From assembly GCF_016653315.1 (NCBI RefSeq), contig NZ_NHSH01000040.1, positions 35,143 to 99,142 of the forward strand: a DNA stretch of 64,000 nucleotides, read 5' to 3'. Shown piece after piece: positions 26,174 through 35,691 of the stretch. Below the pieces are notes generated by a model. It worked only from the letters and a program-made list of their open reading frames with translations. It had not been told where the DNA came from and made no database searches. How positions within the stretch are numbered: position 1 is the stretch's first letter; each line of letters starts with the position of its first letter. This DNA is from Halochromatium roseum (GTDB taxonomy: Bacteria > Pseudomonadota > Gammaproteobacteria > Chromatiales > Chromatiaceae). Position numbers and translations under genes: made by a program.

Positions 26174-26223
26174 ACGCTCATATACGGCGTGGCGCCATCC
26201 CGGAAGATGAATCGCATGAGCGT
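26174..26223. repeat. Inverted repeat with inner GGCGCC between moxR and DUF58 gene
   Basis: ACGCTCAT (26174-26181) and ATGAGCGT (26216-26223) are perfect inverted copies 34 bases apart. The loop contains the palindrome GGCGCC. The inner part (gcgcca-tcc-ggaa-atg-atcgc-tgag) resembles the spacer between tolB and pal (60495-60530). It may be a REP-like mRNA hairpin. Confidence 0.45.
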
Positions 26224-26277
26224 CAGAAATACGATGCGGATGCGCGAGATCAGCGGTTGGTATTTGGGGACTTGACG

Positions 26278-27321
26278 ATGAGCCTGAGTGACGACGAGCG
26301 CGTTTATCGCGTCGATGCCGATGAGCTAGTCGCCTTGCGCGCCGCTGGCGAGCGCTTGCGTCCGGCGCGGGTGCAGACTGCGCGCTCGGCCTTGGCTGGT
26401 GGGCATCGCTCGCGTTTTCACGGGAGAGGGATGGATTACCGGGAGTCTCGTCACTACCAACCGGGCGACGATATCCGCAACATGGATTGGCGCATCACGG
26501 CCCGTAGTGGTCATGCGCACATCAAGGTCTTCGATGAGGAGCGGGAGCGACCGGTCGTGGTCTTGGTCGACTTTGGCGCCAGCATGTTTTTTGCTTCGCA
26601 GGGAGTCTTCAAGTCGGTTCAGGCGGCGCGCCTTGCGGCCTTGATCGGTTGGTCCGCGATCGGCCACGGCGATCGGGTCGGCGCTTTGCTGTTCACCGAT
26701 GCGGTACAGGCGAGCCAACATCAGGAGCTGTCACCAGCTGGTGGCCGTCGTGGACAGATGCGGCTGATCCGGGCCTTGGCTCAGGCTGGTGCGCTGGCCA
26801 ATAGCGAAGTGGGAGGTGGCAACGGGGACAGCAGCGGTAGTGGTAGCGGCCTGACTGCGGCGTTGATGCGACTGCGTCGGGTAGCGCGGCCCGGCAGCTT
26901 GGTGTTCTTGCTGTCCGATTTCTACAGCGCCGATGCCGACAGCAAGCACCACCTCAGTCGCCTGGCACAGCACAGCGACCTGAATGCGATCCAGCTGCTC
27001 GATCCGCTGGAGCTGGCGCCACCTCCGCCGGGGCGCTACGGAATCAGTGACGGGCACCGACGTTCGGTCATCGATACCCGCTTGCGCGCAGAGCGCGAAC
27101 ATTATGCGCGGCAGCTCGCCCAGCATCACCAGCGTGTGCGGCAGCTCACGATCGAGAACGGCATTGGTCTGCTGCAGTGCCTGACCACCGATGATCCGGC
27201 GGTGAGGCTGAGCCAGCTGCTCGCTGGCCGCGACGGCCAGCGCAGCGATCTGCAGAGTGGGCCAGCGGCTAAGGACAAGTTGATGGCCCGATCAGCAGGA
27301 GTCGCCTATGCCAGCCCCTGA
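26278..27321 (+). CDS. DUF58 domain protein (VWA-like)
   Basis: This 347-residue protein carries the DUF58 core GMDYRESRHYQPGDDIRNMDWRI (split as GMDYRESRHYQ and PGDDIRNMDWRITAR), then KVFDEERERPVVVLVDFGAS, where DFGAS occupies the position of a VWA metal site. DUF58 genes almost always follow moxR, and their products are thought to be the MoxR partner. A Gly/Ser-rich linker (GGGNGDSSGSGSG) lies near residue 185. No membrane helix is seen, so it is cytoplasmic. ATG 26278 has GGGGA seven bases upstream. Confidence 0.88.
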   Translation: MSLSDDERVYRVDADELVALRAAGERLRPARVQTARSALAGGHRSRFHGRGMDYRESRHYQPGDDIRNMDWRITARSGHAHIKVFDEERERPVVVLVDFGASMFFASQGVFKSVQAARLAALIGWSAIGHGDRVGALLFTDAVQASQHQELSPAGGRRGQMRLIRALAQAGALANSEVGGGNGDSSGSGSGLTAALMRLRRVARPGSLVFLLSDFYSADADSKHHLSRLAQHSDLNAIQLLDPLELAPPPPGRYGISDGHRRSVIDTRLRAEREHYARQLAQHHQRVRQLTIENGIGLLQCLTTDDPAVRLSQLLAGRDGQRSDLQSGPAAKDKLMARSAGVAYASP

Positions 27322-27429
27322 CCGTCTCCATTCGCCAGCAGAAACGCCCTTATCCTCGGTGCCAACGATTGCCCCGACCTGGCGTGCCGTCCGCGTCAAA
27401 ATCGGCAAACTTCAGGCCAGGATCAGACC

Positions 27430-28032
27430 ATGACTGCGCTGTCGAATACCGCTTCGAATCCGGCTGCGAATCCTAATCCTAGCGCGAATTCAGCCCGGTA
27501 TCTCGACGCGAATCTGGGCTCAAATCCGACTCTAAACCCAGGTGCGGACCCCGGGATAAATCCCGGCTCGAGCCTCGACCTGCGCGATATCCATTTGCCC
27601 GCCGAGCCCGGATTTTGGCCGCCGGCGCCGGGCTGGTGGCTGCTTTTCGTGCTGCTGTTGGGGGTTGCACTCTGGCTGGGGCGGTTGGGCTGGGGGCAGT
27701 ACCGGCGCCTGCGTCGGCGCCAGCGTATCTTGGCCGAACTCGATCGCTTGCAAGGTGCTGGCCTGCAGGGTCCGGCGTTGATCGCGGCGCTGTCGGCATT
27801 GCTCAAACGGGTCGCGCTGAGTCGTTATCCGCGCACGGAGGTGGCGGCTTTGACGGGCGCGGATTGGTTGGCGTTTCTCGATCGCAGCGGCGGCAATGGC
27901 GGTTTTGCCACGGGTCCGGGGCGAGCGCTAGCGGATGGCGCCTATGCTCCTGCAGCCCTCGGGGGCGACCAAGGCCTTGATCGGCAGGCGCTGCTGACGG
28001 TCGTCCGCGACTGGCTGCGGAGGAACAGTTGA
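27430..28032 (+). CDS. DUF4381 membrane protein
   Basis: This 200-residue protein has a disordered Asn/Pro-rich N-terminus (~50 residues, repeats of the type NPxxNP). The DUF4381 signature follows: LRDIHLPAEPGFWPPAPGWW, then one membrane helix (LLFVLLLGVALWL) and a basic helical cytoplasmic part (YRRLRRRQRILAELDRL). It sits in its usual place between the DUF58 gene and batA. Its biochemical role is unknown; a scaffold for the VWA proteins is likely from gene order. Confidence 0.82.
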   Translation: MTALSNTASNPAANPNPSANSARYLDANLGSNPTLNPGADPGINPGSSLDLRDIHLPAEPGFWPPAPGWWLLFVLLLGVALWLGRLGWGQYRRLRRRQRILAELDRLQGAGLQGPALIAALSALLKRVALSRYPRTEVAALTGADWLAFLDRSGGNGGFATGPGRALADGAYAPAALGGDQGLDRQALLTVVRDWLRRNS

Positions 28033-28102
28033 TGAGGCCGCGATTGATGGCGCTTCGAGGGGTGCCGGTCCGAATGCTAGAGCCGCGATTGATGGAGGCG
28101 CT

Positions 28103-29131
28103 ATGGACGGATTAATTCCCTGGCCTGAGCTGGCGCTGGCCTGGCCCTGGCTGCTACTGGCGTTGCCTGTGCCTTGGTTGGTGCGTCTCGCGTTGCCGCG
28201 CGCCGAGGTGGCAGCCCCGGCTGCCGTGCGGGTCCCCTTCTATCGGCTGCTGAGCCAAGGCCAACCCCACCAACAAGCGGCTCCGCGGCGCTGGACGCTG
28301 CTCCTAGCGCTCTTGGCCTGGCTATTGTTAGTGCTCGCCGCGGCCCGCCCGCAATGGCTCGGTGAGCCGGTGGCGTTGCCGATGGCGGGTCGTGATCTGA
28401 TGCTGGCGGTCGACATCTCCGGCTCAATGACCGAGGAGGATATGGTGATCCGCGGCCAGGTGGTTGATCGGCTGATGGCGGTCAAGGCGGTGGCTGGCGA
28501 TTTCATCGAACGACGCGAAGGTGATCGCATCGGGCTGATCCTGTTTGGCCAACAGGCTTACATGCAAACACCGCTGACCTTCGATCGCGCGACCGCGCGC
28601 ACGCTGCTGTTCGAGTCGGCGGTCGGTCTGGCCGGGCGTGAGACCGCGATCGGTGATGCCATCGGGCTCGCGGTCAAGCGTCTGCGCGATCAGCCCAGCG
28701 AGGAGCGGGTGCTAGTGCTCTTGACCGATGGTGCCAACACCGCCGGGAGCATCGCGCCACTGAAGGCGGCGGAGCTGGCCAGTGCGGCCGGGGTGCGTGT
28801 CTACACCATCGGTGTCGGCTCCGACCCGCGCGCCGGTTTCGGCGCCTTCGGTCTGAGCATGGGCCGCAACCCGATTGATGAGGCGACGCTCTCGGCGATC
28901 GCTGAGCAGACCGGTGGACGTTATTTCCGGGCGCGCGATGTGCGCGAGCTGCAGGGCATCTATGCCGCGCTCGATGAGCTGGAGCCGGTCGAATCGGATC
29001 AGCAGACCTTTCGTCCGGTCGACGAGCTGTTTGCTTGGCCGCTGGGATTGGCGCTGCTGCTCAGTGCTGTCGTGGCGGCGAGTCGTGTCGGTGCGGTCGA
29101 GCGCGTTCTGGATGGCTTGCGGCTGAGGTGA
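28103..29131 (+). CDS. batA: VWA-domain membrane protein BatA
   Basis: This 342-residue protein has membrane helices near residues 13-30 and 64-80, then a VWA domain with an intact MIDAS site (DISGS 104-108, a threonine in QTPLTFD, and LLTDGAN), and a last helix at ~315-332. Bat (Bacteroides aerotolerance) proteins form a membrane complex linked to stress tolerance and envelope function. The N-terminal WPWLLLALPVPWLVR is characteristic of BatA. ATG 28103 follows a short spacer after the DUF4381 gene. Confidence 0.88.
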   Translation: MDGLIPWPELALAWPWLLLALPVPWLVRLALPRAEVAAPAAVRVPFYRLLSQGQPHQQAAPRRWTLLLALLAWLLLVLAAARPQWLGEPVALPMAGRDLMLAVDISGSMTEEDMVIRGQVVDRLMAVKAVAGDFIERREGDRIGLILFGQQAYMQTPLTFDRATARTLLFESAVGLAGRETAIGDAIGLAVKRLRDQPSEERVLVLLTDGANTAGSIAPLKAAELASAAGVRVYTIGVGSDPRAGFGAFGLSMGRNPIDEATLSAIAEQTGGRYFRARDVRELQGIYAALDELEPVESDQQTFRPVDELFAWPLGLALLLSAVVAASRVGAVERVLDGLRLR

Positions 29132-29344
29132 CCGAACCGCTGAGGAGACCGAGCCGCTGTAGCTTGCAAGCATTGAGGCATGCATGCCTAAAAGTAGGCA
29201 AGGGCTGTTGGCCGCCGTGCGTTAGTGGCTCTGATAAAACAGCCGTGCCGATTACAACAGCCGTGCTGATCAGGCAGGCGAGTGTCAACGGGATCGAGAT
29301 CTCAGACGCGTGCGAAGACACTGCTTATTGGAGGAGTCTCACTG

Positions 29345-31405
29345 GTGGACGAGTTTCATTTCATCGAGCCGCTCTGGCTACTGGCGCTGATCCCGCTCGG
29401 GTTGCTGCTGTGGCTGGCTTGGCGCGCCGATGCGGGTGCCACGGCCTGGCAGCGCGTGATCGATGCGCGCTTACTCGCGGTGTTGAACGTCGGCGGTGGC
29501 GGACGCGCTAGCCGGCTGCCAGTGCTGCTGTTGGCAGCGGGTTGGCTGATCGCGGTGATCGCCTTGGCCAACCCGACCTTCGAGCGACAGCCGGTGCCGG
29601 CCTTCCGCAGCGATGCGGCGCGCGTGGTGGTTCTGGATCTGTCGCGCTCGATGCTGGCCGAAGATCTGACGCCGTCGCGGCTGGAGCGTGCGCGCTTTAA
29701 GGTGGCTGACATCCTGAGCCGGAGCGGTGATGGTCAGGTTGGGTTGATCGTCTATGCCGACGACGCCTTCGCCGTGTCACCTCTGACTGACGATGCGGAG
29801 ACCATCCGCGCCATGCTGGAGGCGCTCAGCCCGCAGATCATGCCGGTGCAGGGGAGTCGCCCAGACCGGGGTATTGCGTTGGGGCTCGATCTGCTGCGCC
29901 AGGCAGGCGCACGCAACGGCGAGGTGATCCTATTGAGCGATGATGCCGGCGGTGCGCGCGCGCTGACGATGGCCGAGCAGGTCCGCGATGCTGGACACAG
30001 CCTTGCGGTGATCGGCGTCGGCACCGCGGAGGGCGCGCCGGTGCCAGGGATCAACACGGCCGATGGTCCGGTGATGAGCCGATTGGATAGCGCGGCGCTA
30101 GAAACGTTGGCTGCGGCTGGTGCGGGGCGCTACGCAACCCTGAGTAGCAGTGATCGCGACCTGGATCAGGTGCTGATCGATCCGGAGGCCCGCCCGCGCG
30201 TCTTGGCTGAGCGTGATCCGATGCTCGCCGAGCGGTGGCGCGAGCTCGGCCCCTGGGTCACGCTGTTGTTGCTGCCGATGGCGGCCCTTGCCTTCAGGCG
30301 CGGTTGGCTGATGATGCTGCTGCTTGCGCTCGGGCCGGGGGCGGCCCTGGTGCCAGAGCCAGCGTTGGCGGTCGGCTGGACAGATCTCTGGCAGCGCCAA
30401 GATCAGCAGGCGGCGCGGGCGTTCGCAGCGGGTGAGCTGGAGCAGGCGCGCGCACTGGCCAAGGCACCGGCACGTGCCGGCAGTGCGGCCTACCGACTCG
30501 GCGATTATCAGGATGCGGCAGCGCGCTTCGAGGCCGGAGATGCGGCCGTGGATCACTATAATCGAGGCAATGCGTTGGCCCGCGGTGGCGAGCTTGAGGC
30601 CGCGCTTGCGGCTTATGATGAGGCCCTTGCGCGCGACCCGACGCTCGAGGATGCGCGTTACAACCGTGAACAGGTCGAGGCTGCGCTGCGCGCGCAGTCA
30701 CAGCAGCCTGATCAGCCGAATCAAGCTGATCAGGACCAAGATCAGCGCCAAGAGCAGCCGCAAGATCAATCGGGAACGCAGCCGTCGGAGTCGGGCCAGC
30801 AGAGCCAGAACGGCGAGACACAAGGCGAGGATAGCGCAGAACAACAGGGCGATTCTTCGCCTGGCTCGCAGGGTGAGCAGCCGGGCGGAGAACAATCCTC
30901 TGGCGCTCAGCAAGCCGGGGATCAGCAGGCCGACGACCAGCAATCGGGCGAGCAGCAGGCCGGCGACCAACCCGCATCTGGGCAGCCAGGTAGCGATAGC
31001 TCATCGACTGCTGGCCAACAAGGCTCCGACCAGAATCCCTCCTCGAATGAGGCTGCCGATGGTCAGGCCAACCTTGCTGGGGCGGAGTCCGACACCGCGG
31101 ATGCCGCAGCGGATCCTGCTCGAAGCGAGCAGGCCGCGGCCGATTATCGCGATGAAGCAGCACGTGCGCACGCCGCTCAGGGCGGCGACGCAACGCATCA
31201 AGACACTGCTCGCAACGAACAGGAACGCTCGGCGGATGCCAACGCGGCCCTGAGCGCCGAGGAGCGTGAGGCCCAACAAGCCGCTGACCAGTGGCTGCGT
31301 CGCATCCCGGATGATCCAGCCGAGCTGCTGCGCCGCAAATTCCTCTATCAATATCAGGCCCGTCAGGATGGAGGGGACCTGTCCTCTTCCGGAAAACCCT
31401 GGTGA
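29345..31405 (+). CDS. batB: BatB-BatC fusion: VWA domain plus TPR and acidic tail
   Basis: The N-terminal half is BatB-like: helices at ~10-26 and 58-75, a VWA domain with MIDAS DLSRS 98-102 and LLSDDAGG, and a helix near 300. The C-terminal half is BatC-like, with TPR units in DHYNRGNALARGGELEAALA and EALARDPTLEDARYNREQVE. A ~200-residue tail rich in Q, D, S, E and G follows, ending in a helical segment with DQWLRRIPDDPAELLRRKF. GTG 29345 is chosen because GGAGGAG lies ten bases upstream and it opens directly with MDEFHFIEPLWLL. It has 686 residues. In many bacteria BatB and BatC are separate; the fusion is also known. The TPR part is probably periplasmic. Confidence 0.86.
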   Translation: MDEFHFIEPLWLLALIPLGLLLWLAWRADAGATAWQRVIDARLLAVLNVGGGGRASRLPVLLLAAGWLIAVIALANPTFERQPVPAFRSDAARVVVLDLSRSMLAEDLTPSRLERARFKVADILSRSGDGQVGLIVYADDAFAVSPLTDDAETIRAMLEALSPQIMPVQGSRPDRGIALGLDLLRQAGARNGEVILLSDDAGGARALTMAEQVRDAGHSLAVIGVGTAEGAPVPGINTADGPVMSRLDSAALETLAAAGAGRYATLSSSDRDLDQVLIDPEARPRVLAERDPMLAERWRELGPWVTLLLLPMAALAFRRGWLMMLLLALGPGAALVPEPALAVGWTDLWQRQDQQAARAFAAGELEQARALAKAPARAGSAAYRLGDYQDAAARFEAGDAAVDHYNRGNALARGGELEAALAAYDEALARDPTLEDARYNREQVEAALRAQSQQPDQPNQADQDQDQRQEQPQDQSGTQPSESGQQSQNGETQGEDSAEQQGDSSPGSQGEQPGGEQSSGAQQAGDQQADDQQSGEQQAGDQPASGQPGSDSSSTAGQQGSDQNPSSNEAADGQANLAGAESDTADAAADPARSEQAAADYRDEAARAHAAQGGDATHQDTARNEQERSADANAALSAEEREAQQAADQWLRRIPDDPAELLRRKFLYQYQARQDGGDLSSSGKPW

Positions 31406-31430
31406 TAGCGATAGCGATAGCGATAGCGAT
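31404..31430. repeat. 6-bp tandem repeat (GATAGC), 4.5 copies
   Basis: The hexamer array begins at the batB stop codon and runs into a degenerate GATGGTGAT stretch, forming the start of the batB-batD spacer. Confidence 0.9.
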
Positions 31431-31587
31431 GGTGATTGTGATGGTGATCAAAAACGCCGCGTTTCACTGCAATCGACCTTTCTGTCTCTGTCCAGCTTGG
31501 CCTGCGGCAATGCCGGGCATGTCGAGCCTGCGGCGGTGGCAAGCCCGGTCTCTGCTTGGGAGCCTGAAGGGGCTCGAGAAGAGGTCC

Positions 31588-31619
31588 ATGAGGAGGCTCA
31601 TGAGGAGGCTCATGAAGGG
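31588..31619. repeat. 12-bp tandem repeat (ATGAGGAGGCTC) at the batD start
   Basis: Two exact copies and a third partial copy (ATGAAGGG). Each unit carries both an ATG and an AGGAGG ribosome site, so duplication multiplies in-frame start signals without changing the frame. Confidence 0.85.
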
Positions 31620-33618
31620 TTTAATGCCCGGTTTCATGCTTGTCCTGTTGCTCTTACTGCTGCCCGGCCTTGGTCTGGCTGCCGAGGTGCGCGCATTTCT
31701 CAATCAAAGCCAGGTCTACGAGGGCGATCGGGTGCTGCTAACGATCGAGGGCACTGGGCGTTCCCTTGGCCAGGAGCCTGATCTAACGGCATTGAATGCA
31801 GACTTCGAGGTGGGTGGTACCAGCACCTCTCAGCAGACCCAGTTCGTCAATGGCCGGCGCTCAGACAAGACCAGCTGGCAGGTTGTATTGATGCCAAAGC
31901 GCTTGGGCCGCCTGCGTATTCCGCCGCTTGCGGTGGGTTCGGCCACGACCGAGCCCTTGACCCTTGTGGTCGAAGCTGTGCCCGAAGGCGGCTTGGGGGC
32001 GCCTGGGGATCTGGTTTGGCTTGAGGTCGAACTGGGCAGTGATCCAGTGGGCGATGTCCCAAGTGGGTCGCCCGAGGTCGCGTCGAGCGGCAGCGGGTTG
32101 AACGATGGCGGCCCGAATCAGCCCAAGAATCGGGTTGCAGACAAACTCGTCGTGCAGCAGCAGGTGCCCTTGGTGGTGCGCGCCTACAGTGCGCGTCCGC
32201 TGCTTGACTATGCCATCGATCTACCGCCGATCGAGGGCGCGGTGTTGACGCGGATCGGTCGCGACCAAGGCAGCCTGACGATGCGGGCCGGTGAGCAGTA
32301 TCGGGTGATCGAGCGGCGCTACACCCTGAGCCCGGAGCGCAGCGGAACCTTGCGCATCCCACCGATCACCTTCGATGCTGAACTCAAGACCGATGCCGGC
32401 CGACGGCCGGGCTCGCTTGGGATGTCGGGCCTGCCCGATCTGTTCGATGATCCGATGCTCGAACGCATGCTGGGCGGCATGCGCTTGGGGGCGCCAGGCT
32501 CGATGTTCGAGCGCGGCGAGCCAGCACGCGCGCAATCGGAGGCGCTGACCCTAGAGGTGGCTCCGAGCGCCGAGGGTTTCAGCGGTGAACATTGGCTTCC
32601 GGCGACGGCGCTCGAGGTCGATGACTCCTGGCGTCCGGCTGATGGCGGCAAGACACCGCGACTTGCGGTCGGAGAGCCGGCGACGCGCATCCTGACCCTT
32701 ACGGCGCGCGGGTTAGCCGGTAATCAGATCCCCGAGATCGAGATCCCGGTGCCGCCCGGTTTCCGCGTCTATCCGGGGCAAACTGAGTCAGAGACGCGCA
32801 GCGATGGTGAAAATCTGATCGGTATGAGTCGCCAGCAGCTGACCCTGATCCCGACCACTGCGGGCGAGCTCGAACTGCCGCGGATCGAGGTGCCTTGGTG
32901 GGATACCGCCTCTGGTCAGGAGCGCACGGCGACGGTGCCGGCACTCGCGCTAAGCGTGTCTGGTGCGGCCGCCGGAGCCGCGTCTGAGGCGGCCGGGCGG
33001 GCAGCGCTGGACAGGCTTGAGGCGGAAGATGCCCCGGGGGCGGCTAGGCTGGGCACGGGTGCGGAGCATGCTGATGAGCACGCTGATGAGCGCGCTGATG
33101 AGCGCGCTGATGCTGGCCAAGGCGCTGAGGCATCGGCTGGTACGGGTCGATGGCGATGGAGCTTCGGGAAGCTGTTAGTGCTGGCAGTTGCGGTAGTCGT
33201 TGCTGGGGGCGTCATGTACCGAGTATGGCGCCGGCGGTCTTCCACCAGGCGGGCGCTGCCAGGCGAGCAACAAGGCCAGCGAGATGTGACGCCGTCAGCC
33301 GAGGCACGCCGGGCACGCGATGCGCTACGCAGTGCTTGCGAGCGCGATGATGCGCCGGCGGCGGCCGCTGCACTGCTCGCCTGGGCCGGCGCGCTCTGGC
33401 CTGATGATCCGCCGAGCGGCCTAGGTGCCTTGGCCGAGCGGGCCGAGCGCGGTCGCGCGCAGATCCAGGCCCTCGAGCGCCACCTCTACGCTGCTGCTCA
33501 GAGCCAGCCTGCTTGGCGCGGCGAGGTCTTGTGGTCAGCGGTCAGGGCCGGCCTGAAAGGGGCCGCGATGCACGCCCGCGAGCAAGGTGATGATCAGCTC
33601 GCGCCACTCTATCCATGA
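31588..33618 (+). CDS. batD: BatD-like protein (aerotolerance)
   Basis: After a signal peptide (hydrophobic LVLLLLLLPGLGLAA) comes an extended beta-sandwich region starting AEVRAFLNQSQVYEGDRVLL, the BatD hallmark, with EQYRVIERRYTLSPERSG and SRQQLTLIPTTAGELELPR further on. A single C-terminal helix (LLVLAVAVVVAGGVMYRVW) is followed by a cytoplasmic helical domain. A linker before the helix has HADEHADERADERADA, encoded by a 12-bp DNA repeat at 33070-33111. The start is uncertain: ATGs at 31588, 31600 and 31612 arise from a tandem ATGAGGAGGCTC, and each could work. The earliest of these is listed. It closes the moxR-bat operon. Confidence 0.82.
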   Translation: MRRLMRRLMKGLMPGFMLVLLLLLLPGLGLAAEVRAFLNQSQVYEGDRVLLTIEGTGRSLGQEPDLTALNADFEVGGTSTSQQTQFVNGRRSDKTSWQVVLMPKRLGRLRIPPLAVGSATTEPLTLVVEAVPEGGLGAPGDLVWLEVELGSDPVGDVPSGSPEVASSGSGLNDGGPNQPKNRVADKLVVQQQVPLVVRAYSARPLLDYAIDLPPIEGAVLTRIGRDQGSLTMRAGEQYRVIERRYTLSPERSGTLRIPPITFDAELKTDAGRRPGSLGMSGLPDLFDDPMLERMLGGMRLGAPGSMFERGEPARAQSEALTLEVAPSAEGFSGEHWLPATALEVDDSWRPADGGKTPRLAVGEPATRILTLTARGLAGNQIPEIEIPVPPGFRVYPGQTESETRSDGENLIGMSRQQLTLIPTTAGELELPRIEVPWWDTASGQERTATVPALALSVSGAAAGAASEAAGRAALDRLEAEDAPGAARLGTGAEHADEHADERADERADAGQGAEASAGTGRWRWSFGKLLVLAVAVVVAGGVMYRVWRRRSSTRRALPGEQQGQRDVTPSAEARRARDALRSACERDDAPAAAAALLAWAGALWPDDPPSGLGALAERAERGRAQIQALERHLYAAAQSQPAWRGEVLWSAVRAGLKGAAMHAREQGDDQLAPLYP

Positions 33619-33658
33619 CGAGCCTATGACGCTCGCCTGGTCACGGGGGCCGGTGTTG

Positions 33659-34849
33659 TTATTCTCGCTGCGTTCTCGCGGCGCTGGCGAGATCGCGGCG
33701 ATCCGCTGCAATCCATTCGGCGGCGCGAACGCTGACCTCGATACGCTCGCTGCCGCGCCACAAGACGAGCGGGATCTCACGCTGGGGCGGTGTGGCGATG
33801 ATCAGCTCCCGAAGCTGGGACGCGTCGGTGATCTCGGTGCCGGCGAAGGCGGTAATCACGTCGCCGGCACGTAGCCCGGCGGCTGCGGCTGGACCGTTCT
33901 CGACCAGGCTCGAGACCAGGACGCCGCTCGATGCACGAAGCCCAAAGCGCCGTTCCAGCTCATGGGTGACGCTGCGGCCGCCAAGCCCGATCCAGCCGCG
34001 GTCGACTTGGCCGTGGTCGGCGATCGACTCGACCACCTGCATCACCAGGGTCGAAGGGATCGCAAAGCCGACGCCCTCGGCATGGCCACTTTCGCTTAGC
34101 CCAGCGGTGGCGATGCCGACCAAGCGGCCGGTGGCGTCAACCAGCGCCCCGCCCGAATTGCCGGGATTGATGGCGGCGTCGGTCTGGATGAACTCTTCGA
34201 TCTCGGTGAGACCGAGACGCGAGCGGCCGGTAGCAGAGACGATTCCGAGGCTCACGGTCTGGCCGATGCCATAGGGATTGCCGATTGCCAGGACCACATC
34301 GCCGACCCGCAGCGTGCTCGGATCACCGAGGGCGATCGGCGCCAGCTCAGACAACGGCGCCCGCAGGACAGCAAGATCAGTGGCATCGTCGATGCCGAGC
34401 AGCTCAGCTGAGAGCATGCGTCCATCGACCAGTTCGACCTCGATCTCGTCACAGTCACGCACGACGTGCCCGTTGGTTGCAATCAAGCCTTGACTGGCGA
34501 TGACCACGCCAGACCCTAGTCGGGTCTGAGCCCGGTGAGGCTGTGCACTGCTGAGCGTTGATGCCAGCATCTTGCTGGGCGCATTGCTGCGCGCAAGCTC
34601 GCTGCTGCGAGTTCGGCTGTCGACGGGGCCTTTTGCATAGACCTTGACGACTGCAGGAGCGGCTGCGGCAACGGCATCGGCGAAGCCAGGTGCGGGGGAC
34701 TGGTGCGTTGCGGGGCTGGCTTCCTGTGCCTGATGATCAGCGTCGGCTTCGCTTTTGATCGCTGGCAATTGATCGAGCGCGGAGACGACGGCGGCACCGG
34801 CCGTGAAGCCGAGGAGCGTTAGTGCGATACTGTGGGTTGTCGGAGGCAT
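33659..34849 (-). CDS. degS: DegS/HtrA-type periplasmic serine protease with one PDZ domain
   Basis: This 396-residue protein has an N-terminal membrane anchor (ALTLLGFTAGAAVVSAL), an S1C trypsin-like domain and one PDZ domain. The catalytic triad is His128 (TNGHVV), Asp158 (DATDLAVL) and Ser232 (INPGNSGGALVD). The PDZ region has GVLVSSLVENGPAAAAGLRAGD. One PDZ plus an anchor fits DegS/AlgW, which cleaves the anti-sigma factor RseA in the envelope stress response. A Ser/Ala-rich linker of ~45 residues follows the anchor. It converges with batD and diverges from ybgI. Confidence 0.88.
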   Translation of the reverse strand: MPPTTHSIALTLLGFTAGAAVVSALDQLPAIKSEADADHQAQEASPATHQSPAPGFADAVAAAAPAVVKVYAKGPVDSRTRSSELARSNAPSKMLASTLSSAQPHRAQTRLGSGVVIASQGLIATNGHVVRDCDEIEVELVDGRMLSAELLGIDDATDLAVLRAPLSELAPIALGDPSTLRVGDVVLAIGNPYGIGQTVSLGIVSATGRSRLGLTEIEEFIQTDAAINPGNSGGALVDATGRLVGIATAGLSESGHAEGVGFAIPSTLVMQVVESIADHGQVDRGWIGLGGRSVTHELERRFGLRASSGVLVSSLVENGPAAAAGLRAGDVITAFAGTEITDASQLRELIIATPPQREIPLVLWRGSERIEVSVRAAEWIAADRRDLASAARTQRE

Positions 34850-34938
34850 CCGAATAAGCTATCACGGCTCCGGGCCGATCGCCTATCGAGCCCCTGAGTC
34901 CGCATTTTATCGCTGCAGCATCCTTATTTCGAAATTAA

Positions 34939-35691
34939 ATGACCGCCGCCGTCGACATCGCCGATTATTGTAACTTTCTGCTCGGAGTCGAACGTTTCAG
35001 TGACTACTGCCCTAACGGGCTACAGGTCGAGGGCGGACGTCAGATCAGGCGCCTGCTGACCGGTGTCACGGCTTGCCAGCGCCTGATTGACGCCGCGGTT
35101 GAGGCCGATGCTGATGCCCTCTTGGTGCACCACGGGTTCTTCTGGAAGGGCGAGCTGGCGCCGCTGATCGGGGTCAAGGGGCGTCGGATCAGAACACTGA
35201 TGCGCGCCGATATGAGTCTTCTGGCCTACCATCTCCCGTTAGACGCGCATCCGGAGCTTGGCAACAACCAGCAGCTTGGACTTCGGCTCGGGTTGCTCGA
35301 TGCGGCGCCCAGCGCGGGCGCTGATGACCTGCTTTGGACAGGCGCCCTCGCGGAGCCGATGGCCGGCGCTGGCTTTGCTGAGCGGGTCGAGCAGGCGCTT
35401 GGGCGCGAACCTTTGCACATTGCTGTGGTCGACCGTCCCGTGCATCGTGTTGCATGGTGCACGGGCGCTGCGCAAGGCGCGATTGAGCGGGCGGCTGCGC
35501 TTGGGGTGGATTGCTACCTCAGCGGCGAGGTCTCGGAGCAGACCGTGCATCTGGCGCGTGAGCTTGGCATTGACTACCTCGCTGCGGGCCATCATGCCAC
35601 CGAGCGCTATGGCGTTCAGGCCCTGGGAGCTGAGATCGCAGCGACCTTCGGGATTGAGCATCGGTTCGTCGAGATTGATAATCCGGTTTAG
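34939..35691 (+). CDS. ybgI: Nif3/YbgI-family dinuclear metal-centre protein
   Basis: This is a 250-residue NIF3-family protein. Metal-binding signatures are VHHGFFWK (HHG 64-66), YHLPLDAHPELGNN and the C-terminal GHHATERYG. The family forms toroidal hexamers with two metal ions per subunit. It is sometimes annotated as GTP cyclohydrolase I type 2, but its physiological reaction is not settled. The placement between degS and petABC is seen in several gammaproteobacteria. ATG 34939 lies in a short AT-rich stretch. Confidence 0.9.
   Translation: MTAAVDIADYCNFLLGVERFSDYCPNGLQVEGGRQIRRLLTGVTACQRLIDAAVEADADALLVHHGFFWKGELAPLIGVKGRRIRTLMRADMSLLAYHLPLDAHPELGNNQQLGLRLGLLDAAPSAGADDLLWTGALAEPMAGAGFAERVEQALGREPLHIAVVDRPVHRVAWCTGAAQGAIERAAALGVDCYLSGEVSEQTVHLARELGIDYLAAGHHATERYGVQALGAEIAATFGIEHRFVEIDNPV

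Noticed and set aside
30294-31451. A 385-codon minus-strand open frame opposite the batB-batC tail
   Set aside because: The plus strand encodes clear VWA, TPR and tail segments; the antisense frame is Arg/Pro/His-rich noise with no start signal.
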